Shown piece by piece: positions 1 through 8,766 of a stretch of 64,000 nucleotides of DNA (positions are counted from its first letter, which is position 1; each line of letters opens with the position of its first letter). The notes beneath the pieces were generated by a model that saw only the letters and a program-made list of their open reading frames with translations, had not been told where the DNA came from and made no database searches. The translations under genes were made by a program, and so were the position numbers. The DNA is from Bradyrhizobium cenepequi. GTDB lineage: Bacteria; Pseudomonadota; Alphaproteobacteria; Rhizobiales; Xanthobacteraceae. The stretch covers positions 186,001 through 250,000 of the forward strand of contig NZ_JAGKJI010000001.1 in the NCBI RefSeq assembly GCF_020329485.1, in the 5' to 3' direction.

Positions 1-311
1 GGCTTCGAGATCAAGGTTTCGCCGATCTTGCCGGCCTCCACGAAATGCGTATCCAGCTGCACGGTCGCCAGCGCCGGCTTGCCCGAGACGTAGCGGGCGG
101 TCATGCCGCAGGTGCGGTCCGCGAAGGTCATGATCACGCCGCCTTGCACCAGGCCACGGCGATTGTGATGCTTGTCCTCGGTGACCAATGCATATTCATG
201 CTCGTCGCCGACGAGGCGCTGCCACAGCGGTCCGACCAGATGCAGGAAGCCGGATGTATCGACGATCTTCCAGCCGTCGGATCTGAGTTTTTCCGCGGCC
301 CGTTTCGTCAT
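1..311 (-). CDS. PaaI-type thioesterase (hotdog fold), 3' end outside window
   Basis: Only the first 103 codons are present. The protein would hydrolyse acyl- or aryl-CoA thioesters in the cytoplasm, as PaaI/YbgC-like hotdog enzymes do. The visible part carries the typical central segment GLVQGGVIMTFADRTCG, in which the conserved Gly-Gly and the Asp on the following helix belong to the active-site region, followed by a strand ending TVQLDTHFVEAG. The start at 311 is preceded by GGAAAG six bases upstream. It is divergent from the Nudix gene. Substrate cannot be told from sequence. Confidence 0.8.
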   Translation of the reverse strand, partial: MTKRAAEKLRSDGWKIVDTSGFLHLVGPLWQRLVGDEHEYALVTEDKHHNRRGLVQGGVIMTFADRTCGMTARYVSGKPALATVQLDTHFVEAGKIGETLISK

Positions 312-384
312 GTGATGCTTTCCATTCGGCAAGACGTGATATCAGGTCGTTTCATCGAACGCGGGACTGTTGTAGTCAAGATCA

Positions 385-1008
385 ATGGCCCGCTCATTTG
401 ATGATGCCACCCGGCGGAATATCGCGGAGCTCTGCGCGGCATTCACGCCCTTGCCGAACGACTCCGCGCTGCTGCTCAAACGCGCGGCGGTCGCGATCGC
501 GCTCACTGGCGGCGAGAGCGAGGAGACCGCGTTCCTGCTCACCCGCCGCGCGGCCGGCCTGCGCAGCCACAGCGCGCAATGGGCGCTGCCCGGTGGACGC
601 TGCGACCCCGGCGAGACACAGGCGGAAGCGGCATTGCGCGAACTGCACGAAGAGCTCGGTCTCCGCGTCGATGATGGCGACGTGCTGGGCGTGCTCGACG
701 ATTATCCGACCCGCTCCGGCTATCTCATTACGCCGATTGTGGTGTGGGTCTCGACCCAGGCGCCGATCGTGCCCAACCCGGACGAGGTCGCCTCGGTCCA
801 TCGCGTCACGCTGCAGGCGATCGAAGCGGATGATGCGTTCAGCTTCACCACCATTCCCGAAAGTGCCAGGCGCGTGATCCGCTTCCGCCACGCCGGCCAG
901 CATATCCACGCCCCGACGGCGGCCTTGATCTACCAGTTCCGCGAGGTGCTGGCCGGCCGCGACACCCGTGTCTCCGATCTCGAACAGCCGGTCTTCGCAT
1001 GGAAATAG
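385..1008 (+). CDS. Nudix hydrolase, CoA pyrophosphatase (NudL/UPF0035-like)
   Basis: 207 aa. A complete Nudix box is visible: G71, E77, R85, E86, E89, E90, G92 in the GX5EX7REUXEEXGU pattern. It is preceded by LLTRRAAGLRSHSAQWALPG (residues 51-70), matching the extra signature that separates CoA pyrophosphatases from other Nudix enzymes. The family cleaves CoA or CoA esters to 3',5'-ADP and phosphopantetheine in a Mg/Mn-dependent reaction. The ATG at 385 has only a weak ribosome site. It lies 73 bp from the divergent thioesterase gene. A long open frame on the opposite strand is a codon-bias shadow. Confidence 0.9.
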   Translation: MARSFDDATRRNIAELCAAFTPLPNDSALLLKRAAVAIALTGGESEETAFLLTRRAAGLRSHSAQWALPGGRCDPGETQAEAALRELHEELGLRVDDGDVLGVLDDYPTRSGYLITPIVVWVSTQAPIVPNPDEVASVHRVTLQAIEADDAFSFTTIPESARRVIRFRHAGQHIHAPTAALIYQFREVLAGRDTRVSDLEQPVFAWK

Positions 1009-1093
1009 CGTCAACCCGGCTGCGACGGGTTGCACATGCGGGCTCTTTCTAGGACGATGCGGCGACAAGAAACGTCAGGGGAGACTTTTGGAC

Positions 1094-2074
1094 ATGCTGT
1101 CCTGGAGGAAACGACTTTGCACCGCTGTCGCTGCGCTTGCTGCCAGCGCAGCATTCTGGCCAGCGCAGGCCCAAGACTATCCGAACCGGCCGATCACGCT
1201 CGTCATCCCCTTCGCACCCGGCGGCAGCACCTCCATCGTCGGCCGCGGCATCGCCGATAAGATGAGCGAGCTGCTCGGCGAAAAGATTGTGATCGACAAC
1301 CGTCCCGGCGCCGGCGGCACGGTCGGCACCAAGGCGGTCGCCAAGAGCGATCCGGATGGCTACACGCTGGTGCTCGGCTATACCGGGACGCTCGCGATCG
1401 GCCCGTCGCTCTACAAGAAGGCGGGCTACGATCCGCGTAAGGATTTCGCGCCGATCGGGATGATCGGCAATGCACCGAACTCGCTGGTCGTGCATCCGTC
1501 GTTCCCGGCCAAGAGCGTCGCCGAGCTGATCGCCTATGCGAAGCAAAATCCCGGCAAGGTCAGTTTCGGCTCGGCCGGCGCAGGCACCGCAAGCCACGTC
1601 ACCGGCGAATATTTCGCGCACAGCGCCGGCATCTCGCTGGTGCATGTTCCCTACAAGGGAACCGGCCCCGCGCTGGTCGACCTCATTGGCGGGCACATTC
1701 CGATGGCATTTGCGCCGATCCCGGCCTCCCACTCCAATGTCAGCGGGGGGACATTGCGGGCGCTGGCGGTGACCAGCGCGACCCGCTCCGGCCTCCTGCC
1801 CGACGTGCCGACGATCGCCGAAGCCGGTGTTCCCGGCTTCGACGCCTCGCTCTATTACGGTCTCGCCGCACCGGCCGGCACGCCGCGGCCGATCATCGAC
1901 AAGCTCAACAAGGTGCTGCGCGACGCGCTCGCCTCCGACGAGGTGAAGCGGCAATTGGGCGCTGATGGCACCGAGATCACACCGGGCTCGCCCGAGGATT
2001 ATGCCGACTTCATCGACAAGGACGAGAAGAAGTGGGCGCAGCTCGTGAAGGCCAGCGGCGTCGAGCCGGAGTGA
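1094..2074 (+). CDS. Bug/TctC family tripartite tricarboxylate transporter binding protein
   Basis: 326 aa periplasmic solute-binding protein. The signal peptide ends near AQA/QDYP (residues 25-27), followed by the family hallmark YPNRPITLVIPFAPGGSTS and later DPDGYTLV and VPYKGTGPA. Such proteins bind carboxylates or related small anions and feed TctAB permeases, but no tctA or tctB lies next to it, so it is an orphan binding protein like many in Bradyrhizobium. The start at 1094 is chosen because AGGGGAG lies about nine bases upstream and it gives a clean signal peptide; the reading frame stays open further upstream. Confidence 0.9.
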   Translation: MLSWRKRLCTAVAALAASAAFWPAQAQDYPNRPITLVIPFAPGGSTSIVGRGIADKMSELLGEKIVIDNRPGAGGTVGTKAVAKSDPDGYTLVLGYTGTLAIGPSLYKKAGYDPRKDFAPIGMIGNAPNSLVVHPSFPAKSVAELIAYAKQNPGKVSFGSAGAGTASHVTGEYFAHSAGISLVHVPYKGTGPALVDLIGGHIPMAFAPIPASHSNVSGGTLRALAVTSATRSGLLPDVPTIAEAGVPGFDASLYYGLAAPAGTPRPIIDKLNKVLRDALASDEVKRQLGADGTEITPGSPEDYADFIDKDEKKWAQLVKASGVEPE

Positions 2075-2233
2075 TGCGCCGATTCGCGCCCGTCCTGCAG
2101 TGGGCATTGCGGTTGCCTTGGGTCTGGACGTGACCGGCTTGGCGGTTCTCTCCGGTTCCGGATCCGGGCGCTCGCGACACATTGTCGTTCGATTGCACGC
2201 TGACTTCGCGTGCGTCCTTGCTACAAGAGAGCG

Positions 2234-3430
2234 ATGCGCCTGCCGTTGATTCGCTGTTCCCACGGATTGGTCGCGCTCGCGCTGTTCGCGAGCGCGCCGG
2301 GCGCCGTGGCGGGCGAGACCGCCACCCTTTCGGCATCCACCATGGACGCGATGGCGCAGGCCGCGACGCCGCAGGCGATCGCCGAATATCGCCGCAAGCT
2401 GCAGGAATATCAGGAAGCGCGCGCCGCCTTCGAGGAGGAGGCGGGCGCTTACTGGAGCGCGATCTCCGAGAAGCGGCGCACCCGCAACGCCAAGCGGCGC
2501 GAGCGGCAGCCGATCACGCTCGATGACTATGTGCTCGACCAGCCGCCCGTCTATACCGGGCCGAAACGGCCGGTGAGTCCGGTGCCGGAGGAAGAAGAGG
2601 AACCGTCGCGTCCGCGCAAGGCCATTCCCCTCGTTGCCGATTTCCTGAAAGCCGCCGCCGAGCAGTTTCAGTTCAGGCCGCAACGGCCGGCCAGCGAGGC
2701 CGAGTTCAAGCGCGCCTATGCCCGCCACGCGCTCGCAGCCGGCCTGACGCGCGAGCAGGCAGTTCGGGTCTATTCCTTCGAGACCGGCGGCAGCGGCAAT
2801 CACGACATGCAGTCGGGCTACCGCGGCCCCGGCACAAGGGCGATCTCGACCGCAATCGGCTACAACCAGCTGCTCACCACCAACACCGTCGAGTTGATTG
2901 CCCAGCAGGGTCACGAGTTCATCAAGGCGCTGACCCAAAAGGCAGCCACGCTGTCCGATCCCGCGCGCACGGCGATGGATCACAAGATCGCGGTGCTGAG
3001 GAAGATGGTGGCATTCGCACGCTCGGTTCCGGACAGCTGGTCGGCGCACGAGCGGCTCGCGAATACGCCGCAGGGCTGGGCGGTCCATGCCATGGTGCTC
3101 GATATCGACGTCGGGCCGATGCTGCAGACCCATAAGCTGTTGACGTCAGTCATTTTCGCGCGGGCCAAGGGCTATACCCGCCCGCTGAGCGCGGCCGAAC
3201 TCGAGATGATGAACCTGACCGGCGACGGCACCGGGTTCGACATGGTCACGATGCCGCAGGCAATGCGCGAGAAGGTGCCGACGTCGAACTTCTTCCAGCG
3301 CGGCGGCTATCAGCGCAACCCGGTCGCCATCCGCCATAACACCGTCGCCAAGCTCCTCGCAGTCACCGACGAGCGGATGGACTACAACAGCAACAAGCCC
3401 GGCGCCAAGGAATTGGCGTCAGTGTTTTAG
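2234..3430 (+). CDS. Secreted lysozyme/lytic-transglycosylase-like protein
   Basis: 398 aa. An N-terminal signal peptide (residues 1-27) is followed by a charged coiled-coil-like stretch (50-95), a Pro/Glu-rich linker (105-130) and a globular C-terminal half. The segment VYSFETGGSGNHDMQSG places E183 in an ETGG context, followed by AIGYNQLL. This resembles the catalytic Glu and downstream GYxQ region of lysozyme-like muramidases, suggesting cell-wall cleavage in the periplasm. The function is inferred from these short motifs; no peptidoglycan-binding domain is seen. The start at 2234 follows AAGAGAG. Downstream is an inverted-repeat element. Confidence 0.6.
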   Translation: MRLPLIRCSHGLVALALFASAPGAVAGETATLSASTMDAMAQAATPQAIAEYRRKLQEYQEARAAFEEEAGAYWSAISEKRRTRNAKRRERQPITLDDYVLDQPPVYTGPKRPVSPVPEEEEEPSRPRKAIPLVADFLKAAAEQFQFRPQRPASEAEFKRAYARHALAAGLTREQAVRVYSFETGGSGNHDMQSGYRGPGTRAISTAIGYNQLLTTNTVELIAQQGHEFIKALTQKAATLSDPARTAMDHKIAVLRKMVAFARSVPDSWSAHERLANTPQGWAVHAMVLDIDVGPMLQTHKLLTSVIFARAKGYTRPLSAAELEMMNLTGDGTGFDMVTMPQAMREKVPTSNFFQRGGYQRNPVAIRHNTVAKLLAVTDERMDYNSNKPGAKELASVF

Positions 3431-3438
3431 TTTCTTCA

Positions 3439-3608
3439 TGCTCCCCTGAAAGGGGAGGGTCGGTTCGCATGTAGCGCAGCGGAATGCGAACCGGGGCGGG
3501 GTCATCTCTCAACACGGGCAGTGTCTCCGCGGAGAGACTTGACCCCTCCCCGCCGCTCATTTCATTCGCGTCGACCCTCCCCTTTCAGGGTCTTTCAGGG
3601 GAGGGTGA
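3439..3608. repeat. Long palindromic intergenic repeat
   Basis: The two ends are near-inverted copies: CTCCCCTGAAAGGGGAGGGTCG at the left, in pieces, and its complement ending CTTTCAGGGGAGGGTG at the right. An inner pair reads GGTTCGCATG...GCGAACCGGGGCGGG. The element lies between convergent genes at 3430 and 3629 and could act as a bidirectional terminator. It looks like a multicopy Bradyrhizobium intergenic element, but no second copy is in the window. Confidence 0.6.
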
Positions 3609-3628
3609 AAGCAACGCATGCGCGATCT

Positions 3629-3949
3629 TTAGTTCGATCCGAACATGAACTTGCCGTCGCCCTCGAGATAGGGGCCGGAGCGCATGTAGAGCTGCCCGTT
3701 CTGGCCGATGAAGAACAACGTGCCTCTCGGCACCTTCTTCGCGCCTTTGAGCAACAGGCCGGCATTGTTGGTCCCCATCTTGTAGGCGAGGGTCGAGCCG
3801 TCCTTGCCATAGGCGTAGCCCATGTCGGGCTTCAGCTCCCAGGGTGCAGGCGATGCGCGTTGTGCGAGTGCGGGAGTGGCCAGCATCGTCAGCGCCGCAG
3901 CCATCGAAAAGGTCGCCATCAAAAAGGTCTTGGCTTGAAATCGAGTCAT
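3629..3949 (-). CDS. Small secreted hypothetical protein
   Basis: 106 aa. Residues 1-30 form a signal peptide ending ATPALA/QRA. The mature part is about 76 aa, rich in Gly and Lys, and contains NAGLLLKGAKKVPRGTLFF and FIGQNGQLYMRSGPYL, suggesting a small beta-rich periplasmic protein. The start at 3949 is fixed by a near-perfect ribosome site, GGAGGTGAT, directly upstream; an in-frame ATG at 3970 lacks one. No family is recognised. It is monocistronic and convergent with the lysozyme-like gene. Confidence 0.7.
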   Translation of the reverse strand: MTRFQAKTFLMATFSMAAALTMLATPALAQRASPAPWELKPDMGYAYGKDGSTLAYKMGTNNAGLLLKGAKKVPRGTLFFIGQNGQLYMRSGPYLEGDGKFMFGSN

Positions 3950-4150
3950 GATCACCTCCCCAGTCATCATTGCCGAAACTGGCGCTCTTGTTTGAACAAA
4001 TCACGAACGCTGTTATTCCGTCAATACGACGGAAGTCGTCGTGCGGCATCGCGTGCATCCCTGCGGGTTTGTGATTTTCAGCCTCGCGACTATGTTGCCG
4101 TTTCCATCTACAAACGCATCATTGCGAAAAGCTCGATAGGGATGATTCGA

Positions 4151-4630
4151 ATGAAGGCCGGCATGAATATCGGTTTCGGTTTTGCGCTCTCGCTCATGAC
4201 GATGGCCACCGCGGCTTGTGCCGACGAATTCAAGCTCTCCAACAATCAGCGGATTGCCTGCAGCCGGGGATTGTCCGCCGGCAAGCTCAACACCGCGACC
4301 TGCAGGTCCTACGCCTATCTGTTCAACACCAAGACCTCGGAATACTTCCGCTGCCAGGTCTCGCTGGCGCTGACGCGCGACAACAAGGAGGTCATCAACG
4401 TGCAGGCCGATGGCGGCTGCACCAAGCGGCCGCGCATCTTCGACACCGACGGCAATTACTCGTTCGACGCCGCCGAAACCGAACCGCCGAACACCAACTC
4501 GTTCTTCGGTCCCGGCGGCTATTCCGTCTGGGCCAGCGACAATAACGTGCAGAAGGTGCGTGGCTGCATCACCATCTCCTCCGGCCTCGGCTCGGACATC
4601 TCGAAATGCATCGACATGACATTCCAGTGA
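4151..4630 (+). CDS. Secreted hypothetical protein with conserved cysteines
   Basis: 159 aa. The signal peptide ends near AACA/DEF (residue 24). The mature region has six Cys (in ACSRG, TCRSY, FRCQ, GGCTK, RGCIT and KCIDM), consistent with a disulfide-bonded periplasmic or extracellular domain. The start at 4151 has AGGGA eight bases upstream; another in-frame ATG at 4142 sits too close to it. Convergent with the EAL gene at 4656, with only 25 bp between stops. No function is recognised. Confidence 0.7.
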   Translation: MKAGMNIGFGFALSLMTMATAACADEFKLSNNQRIACSRGLSAGKLNTATCRSYAYLFNTKTSEYFRCQVSLALTRDNKEVINVQADGGCTKRPRIFDTDGNYSFDAAETEPPNTNSFFGPGGYSVWASDNNVQKVRGCITISSGLGSDISKCIDMTFQ

Positions 4631-4655
4631 ACCCGGGGGATGGCCCCAGGGAACG

Positions 4656-5873
4656 TCACGATTTCGATTCGGCGCTCGCGGCGGGGGAAGGCCGTGAGCG
4701 GGCGAACTTCTTCACCCCCATCGGCTTGCCGAACAGATAGCCTTGCACCAGGTCGAAGCCGACCGCATGCGCGGTGAGGAAGTCGGCGCGTGTTTCGACG
4801 CCCTGGGCGAGCGCCCGCGCGCCGTGGTCGTGGGCGAGTTCGACGACGTGTTTGCATACGGTCTGCTTCAGCCGGTCATCGGCGGCACCGGTGACGAATT
4901 GATGATCGATCTTCAGCTCGACGAAGGGAAAGCTCTTCAGCCCCATCAGCGATGGCCACTCCGTCCCGACCTGGTCGACCGAGATCGCGATGTTGTGGAA
5001 CCGCACCTGCCGCGCCACCTCGATCACGAGATCCGGATTCTCGATCACCTCGGCGCTTCCGATCTCGAGCAAGAGGCCGCCGAAGGCAGGATGCTGCGGC
5101 ACACGACCGCATAGTTCGCGCACGGCATGAGGATCCCTCAGGAACGACACCGGCAAGTTGATCGACAGGTCCACCGGTCCTTTCTGCTCCAAGAGATAGT
5201 GCCAGTCCTCGATGGCGCGACCGACCACGAATTCGGACAGCGCATGGAAATGCGGATCGCCGTCATCGGGAATGAAATAGGCCGGCGGCACCACGCCCCA
5301 CGCCGGATGCCGCATCCTGACCAGCGCCTCCGCGCCCGCAGGAACCAGCGTGCGCAGGTTGATCTTCTGCTGGTACCACAATTCGAGCCAGCCCGCCTTG
5401 AGCGCCTCCGCCACGTCGACCGCAGGGCTCGGCGCGGGCTCCTGCGGCAGCAGCATCGCGACGCTGTCGCGCAGCGTTCCTGCGCCAAACGGCGTCGCCA
5501 GCGGCGGCAGCATGGCTACGCCGTATTCTTCGCCAATTTGCCTGACCGCTTTTACCATGATTGACTCGGGCGGGCCGATGACGAGAACCTTGCCTGCGAA
5601 ATTCTTCCTGACGAGAACCTCCAGAATCTTGCCGACCTCGATGCCGTTGACCGAGACACCAAGCACAAGCAGGTCCGGCCGATGCTCGTCCAGCGCGCCA
5701 TCCAGCTCAGTGGCCTCACTGCACTCCGAAGTGATGAAGCCGAGATCCTCGAGAGCATCGGAAAGGAAGGTGCGAAGGTGCTTCTTGCTGTCAGCGACGC
5801 AGGCCCGCGGTGTCAATTTGCGATGACCGAACCAGCCGGGTCGTGCGTATTCCTTGGGGTTGATTTGATTCAT
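4656..5873 (-). CDS. Receiver-like plus degenerate EAL domain protein
   Basis: 405 aa. Residues 22-140 resemble a CheY-like receiver, but where PDLVLLD is expected the text reads PDLLVLG (66-72), so the phospho-acceptor Asp is missing. Residues 150-395 form an EAL domain: EAL 182-184, N239, E270, K321 and Q377 are kept. The DDFG-type motif is DQVG (Q301) and AEGVE has become AQGVE (Q357). Two metal/catalytic acids are therefore lost, and c-di-GMP hydrolysis is unlikely; a c-di-GMP-binding or protein-interaction role is inferred. Start 5873 follows AAAGGCGG; the frame is open further upstream without a ribosome site. Confidence 0.85.
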   Translation of the reverse strand: MNQINPKEYARPGWFGHRKLTPRACVADSKKHLRTFLSDALEDLGFITSECSEATELDGALDEHRPDLLVLGVSVNGIEVGKILEVLVRKNFAGKVLVIGPPESIMVKAVRQIGEEYGVAMLPPLATPFGAGTLRDSVAMLLPQEPAPSPAVDVAEALKAGWLELWYQQKINLRTLVPAGAEALVRMRHPAWGVVPPAYFIPDDGDPHFHALSEFVVGRAIEDWHYLLEQKGPVDLSINLPVSFLRDPHAVRELCGRVPQHPAFGGLLLEIGSAEVIENPDLVIEVARQVRFHNIAISVDQVGTEWPSLMGLKSFPFVELKIDHQFVTGAADDRLKQTVCKHVVELAHDHGARALAQGVETRADFLTAHAVGFDLVQGYLFGKPMGVKKFARSRPSPAASAESKS

Positions 5874-6212
5874 GCCCGCCTTTCCCGTGATGTCGATTTG
5901 ACTCGTACATCTCCGTGGCGGCCTTAATCTGGAAATTTGAGGACCCTCCCTGCAAATCCCCATGAATGCTTAGGTAGGGTTAAAGAAGCTAATAAAGCTA
6001 AAATTGTAATCAAAAATCGAAGCGCACGAGAGCATGAGCGGCTGCAAATGCCGTGCTCCGCGGCCATTCGGTCCGAACTGCTCGCAAGCCGATCGCAAAT
6101 GATGCGCCGCCGCGTCATTTCGCGACGGCGGCATACGTTAATGTCTATGGTTGTTTGTCGTTATCGTCGGGATCGATTCCCGTTCTGGGAATCCCGTTCA
6201 CGCGATCCATCC
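5874..6212. other. AT-rich intergenic region upstream of the EAL gene
   Basis: 339 bp without a supported gene. Positions 5970-6025 are clearly AT-rich compared with the surroundings and probably hold the promoter of the minus-strand EAL gene. No terminator-like hairpin or RNA gene was recognised. Confidence 0.5.
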
Positions 6213-7385
6213 CTAGTGTCCCATCCGTGCCGAAGCCGGGTGACCCGGCACCTTGAAGCGTTTGCCGGTGTCGACAACCTTGCCGCCATTGACTTTGAGG
6301 ATCGAGAAATCCTGAGTCAGGTAATTTCCGGCGAGAAGGTACTTGCCATCCGGCGTGAACGCGACCGCCTCGGGCAAGCCACCGACCTCGATGTCCTGAG
6401 CCTTGGTCACTTTCTTGCCATCGATCTTCAGCACCGTGAGGCTGCCGTTCTTCTGATAGTAGTACGCGTTCTTCATGTTTGAGCCGCGCAAAATGGCGGC
6501 GACGGCGAGATCTCCCTTCGGCGAAATCGCAAAGCCCTCGGGACCGTCGCCGACCACCACACGGTCGATGATGCGCGGCGGATTGGCTTCGAGATCGATC
6601 ACGCTCGTGGTATCGACGCTGCCGTCGGATGAGCCGGCGCCGCCATTGTCGGACGTCAGTGCGAGCTTGCCATTTGGCGTCACCGCGACATTGTATGGCC
6701 ATTGGCCCGTCGGCAGATCGACCTTGTTGTAGGTCACCTTGTCTCCGGCAATATCGAGCACCGAGACCTTGTGCGCGGGGAAGCGGACAGCGAGCGCCCG
6801 CTTGCCGTCCGGCGTGAACGCCACATGGGCGACGCTGTCGGGCAACGTGATCGTGTCGGCGGCCTTGACGTCGCTCCCATTGATCGAGAGCACGCTAACG
6901 GAATTGTCGCCGCGATTGGCGACCAGCGCCATCTTGCCGGACGGGCTGATGCTGAGCCCCGAGGGCTGCTTGCCGACGGTAACAGTCGCTGCCAGCTTCG
7001 GCGGGGTGGCCTTGAGATCGATGACATAGACCTTGTTGTCCGGCGTCTGCTTCAGCGCATCGCCGTCCTTGGTCACATCGACCGAATCGGCGACGAGAGC
7101 GATAGAGCCGGTCGGGTCGATGTCGAGATTGACCGGCGGACCCACCACCGAATTCTTCAGCGGCAGTGAGGCAACAGTCTTGGGATTTTCGGGATTGGCA
7201 AGGTCAAGGATGAGCACCTGGTCCTTGCCGGGCGCTGACAGGATCGGTTTTCCGGCGTCATCCCATAATAGCTTCTCGTCGAGCCCTACGATCATGAAAG
7301 GCTTCGCATGGACAGGATTGAAGCTGACGCTGCAAAGCAGGACAGCGGCTCCCAAAGATAGTCCCACGGCGCGGTAAGCAGGCAT
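6213..7385 (-). CDS. Secreted YncE/lactonase-like beta-propeller protein
   Basis: 390 aa with signal peptide (residues 1-28). The rest is a series of repeated blades, each with patterns such as ISPSGKMALVAN, FTPDGKRALAV, VTPNGKLALTSD and ISPKGDLAVAA, about 45-50 residues apart. These are diagnostic of seven-bladed YncE-type propellers. The family includes 6-phosphogluconolactonases, quinohemoprotein subunits and DNA-binding YncE; no enzymatic residues could be assigned. Start at 7385 with GGGAGAAA upstream. It stands alone, so the role in the periplasm is open. Confidence 0.8.
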   Translation of the reverse strand: MPAYRAVGLSLGAAVLLCSVSFNPVHAKPFMIVGLDEKLLWDDAGKPILSAPGKDQVLILDLANPENPKTVASLPLKNSVVGPPVNLDIDPTGSIALVADSVDVTKDGDALKQTPDNKVYVIDLKATPPKLAATVTVGKQPSGLSISPSGKMALVANRGDNSVSVLSINGSDVKAADTITLPDSVAHVAFTPDGKRALAVRFPAHKVSVLDIAGDKVTYNKVDLPTGQWPYNVAVTPNGKLALTSDNGGAGSSDGSVDTTSVIDLEANPPRIIDRVVVGDGPEGFAISPKGDLAVAAILRGSNMKNAYYYQKNGSLTVLKIDGKKVTKAQDIEVGGLPEAVAFTPDGKYLLAGNYLTQDFSILKVNGGKVVDTGKRFKVPGHPASARMGH

Positions 7386-7590
7386 TGGCGTTTCTCCCGG
7401 TTGCGCCGGCCACTGGCGAGCCGGTTTCGCGGAGCGAAATTAAGCAGGGAACAGGGTCGTTGCCAATGACCGAACTGACATGTGTGTCGGTGCCTGGCTC
7501 TATGCGCCGTTGGATGGGTTTGCCGAGGCGCCCTGTCCGGCCCATTTCCCGGCCTGCTACGGGGAGAGCAATGCTCATGAATTCGATGTT

Positions 7591-7617
7591 GGTGGCCGCC
7601 GCGGTGCGGCGGCCACC
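7591..7617 (-). terminator. Perfect 12-bp stem hairpin downstream of Bug gene
   Basis: GGTGGCCGCCGC (7591-7602) and its exact complement (7606-7617) are separated by GGT. It lies 44 bp after the stop of the minus-strand Bug gene, in a 275-bp gap with no gene. There is no U tract, so it may protect the mRNA 3' end or need Rho. Confidence 0.5.
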
Positions 7618-7660
7618 ATGTTCGAGATCGCCGTTCGCGTGACCACGCGGCTGCCGATCG

Positions 7661-8668
7661 TCACTCCGGCTTGATGCCCGCGAACTTGGCGACCTTGCCC
7701 CACTTCTCGGTCTCCGCCAGCACGTAGGCCTGCATGTCTTCGGCCGAGCCGCCGGCGGGTTCGGCACCGAGCTTGCGCAGGCGCGCGATCCCGTCCTCGG
7801 TCTTGAGGAATTTGTCGATGCTCGGGTTGAGGCGGTCGATGATCTCCTTCGGCGTCTTCGCGGGAGCTGCGATCGTGAACCAGGACGCGGCGTCATAGCC
7901 GGGCACGCCAGCCTCCGCGATCGTCGGAAGATCCGGCAAGAGCGGCCAGCGCTTGGACGTGGACACCGCAAGTGGACGGATCTGTCCGGCTTCGGCGAAG
8001 GACTGCGCGGCGGGCAGGTTGTCGATCATCAGATGGACGCGGCCGGCGATCAGGTCCGTCAATGCCGGCGCGCTGCCTTTGTATGGCACATGCGTGATCT
8101 CGACGCCGGTCATTGAGCGGAACAGCTCGGTCGAGACATGGGCGGTGCTGCCGAGCCCGGGCGTGCCGTAGAACAATTCGCCGCGCTTCGACTTGGCATA
8201 GTCGATCAGCTCGGCGACGGACTTCACCGGCAGCGAATTGGTGACCGAGCAGAGATTGGGCACCCGCGCGATGATGATGACCGGCGCGATGTCCTTCAGC
8301 GGATCGAACGGCATGTTCTTGAACACGAACGGATTGATCGCATGCGTCCCCGGCGTGCCGACGAGGAAGGTGTAGCCGTCGGGATCGGCCTTGGCGACTG
8401 CGTCGGCCGCGATGTTGCCGCCCGCGCCGGTCTTGTTCTCGACGATGAACTGCTGGCCGAACTCCTCGGAGACTTTGGCCGCGACCACGCGGGCCAGGAT
8501 GTCGGTGGTGCCACCGGCGGAAAACGGCACCAGGAGCTTGACCGGCCGCGTCGGCCATTCGGCGGCGCGGGCCAGGTGCGGCAGCAGCGATGCGCCGGCA
8601 ACCGCGGCGGTGCCGCGCAGCAGCGAGCGGCGGCTGAGATGTGACGAAGTGAGGGTCGAAGAGGGCAT
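7661..8668 (-). CDS. Bug/TctC family binding protein with Tat-type signal
   Basis: 335 aa. The N-terminus contains SRRSLLRG (twin-arginine motif, residues 12-19) and a cleavage region ARA/AEW, so export by Tat is likely. The mature protein shows the Bug hallmarks WPTRPVKLLVPFSAGGTTD, KADPDGYTF and VPYKGSAPALTDL, and ends GKVAKFAGIKPE. It binds a small organic acid or similar ligand in the periplasm. No TctAB partner is adjacent; immediately upstream is a TAXI-type TRAP system, so co-regulation is possible but unproven. It is only distantly like the Bug protein at 1094. Confidence 0.9.
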   Translation of the reverse strand: MPSSTLTSSHLSRRSLLRGTAAVAGASLLPHLARAAEWPTRPVKLLVPFSAGGTTDILARVVAAKVSEEFGQQFIVENKTGAGGNIAADAVAKADPDGYTFLVGTPGTHAINPFVFKNMPFDPLKDIAPVIIIARVPNLCSVTNSLPVKSVAELIDYAKSKRGELFYGTPGLGSTAHVSTELFRSMTGVEITHVPYKGSAPALTDLIAGRVHLMIDNLPAAQSFAEAGQIRPLAVSTSKRWPLLPDLPTIAEAGVPGYDAASWFTIAAPAKTPKEIIDRLNPSIDKFLKTEDGIARLRKLGAEPAGGSAEDMQAYVLAETEKWGKVAKFAGIKPE

Positions 8669-8710
8669 TTGAAGTCCTTGAGTGATGCTGGCGGTTGCCG
8701 GCGAAAGAAT

Positions 8711-8734
8711 GAGCGGCGCACGATGGCGCCGCTC
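8711..8734 (-). terminator. Hairpin between TAXI and Bug genes
   Basis: GAGCGGCGC (8711-8719) pairs exactly with GCGCCGCTC (8726-8734). On the minus strand it follows the stop of the TAXI gene (8767) and is trailed by ATTCTTTC. It probably ends the TRAP operon before the Bug gene. Confidence 0.5.
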
Positions 8735-8766
8735 AGCGTGCGGTCTGGAATTTGGATTGAGGCGTG

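Noticed and set aside
1049..3133. 694-codon open frame on the minus strand covering two plus-strand genes
   Set aside because: Arg-rich text with no motif, exact antisense of the Bug and lysozyme-like genes; a codon-bias shadow of high-GC coding sequence.
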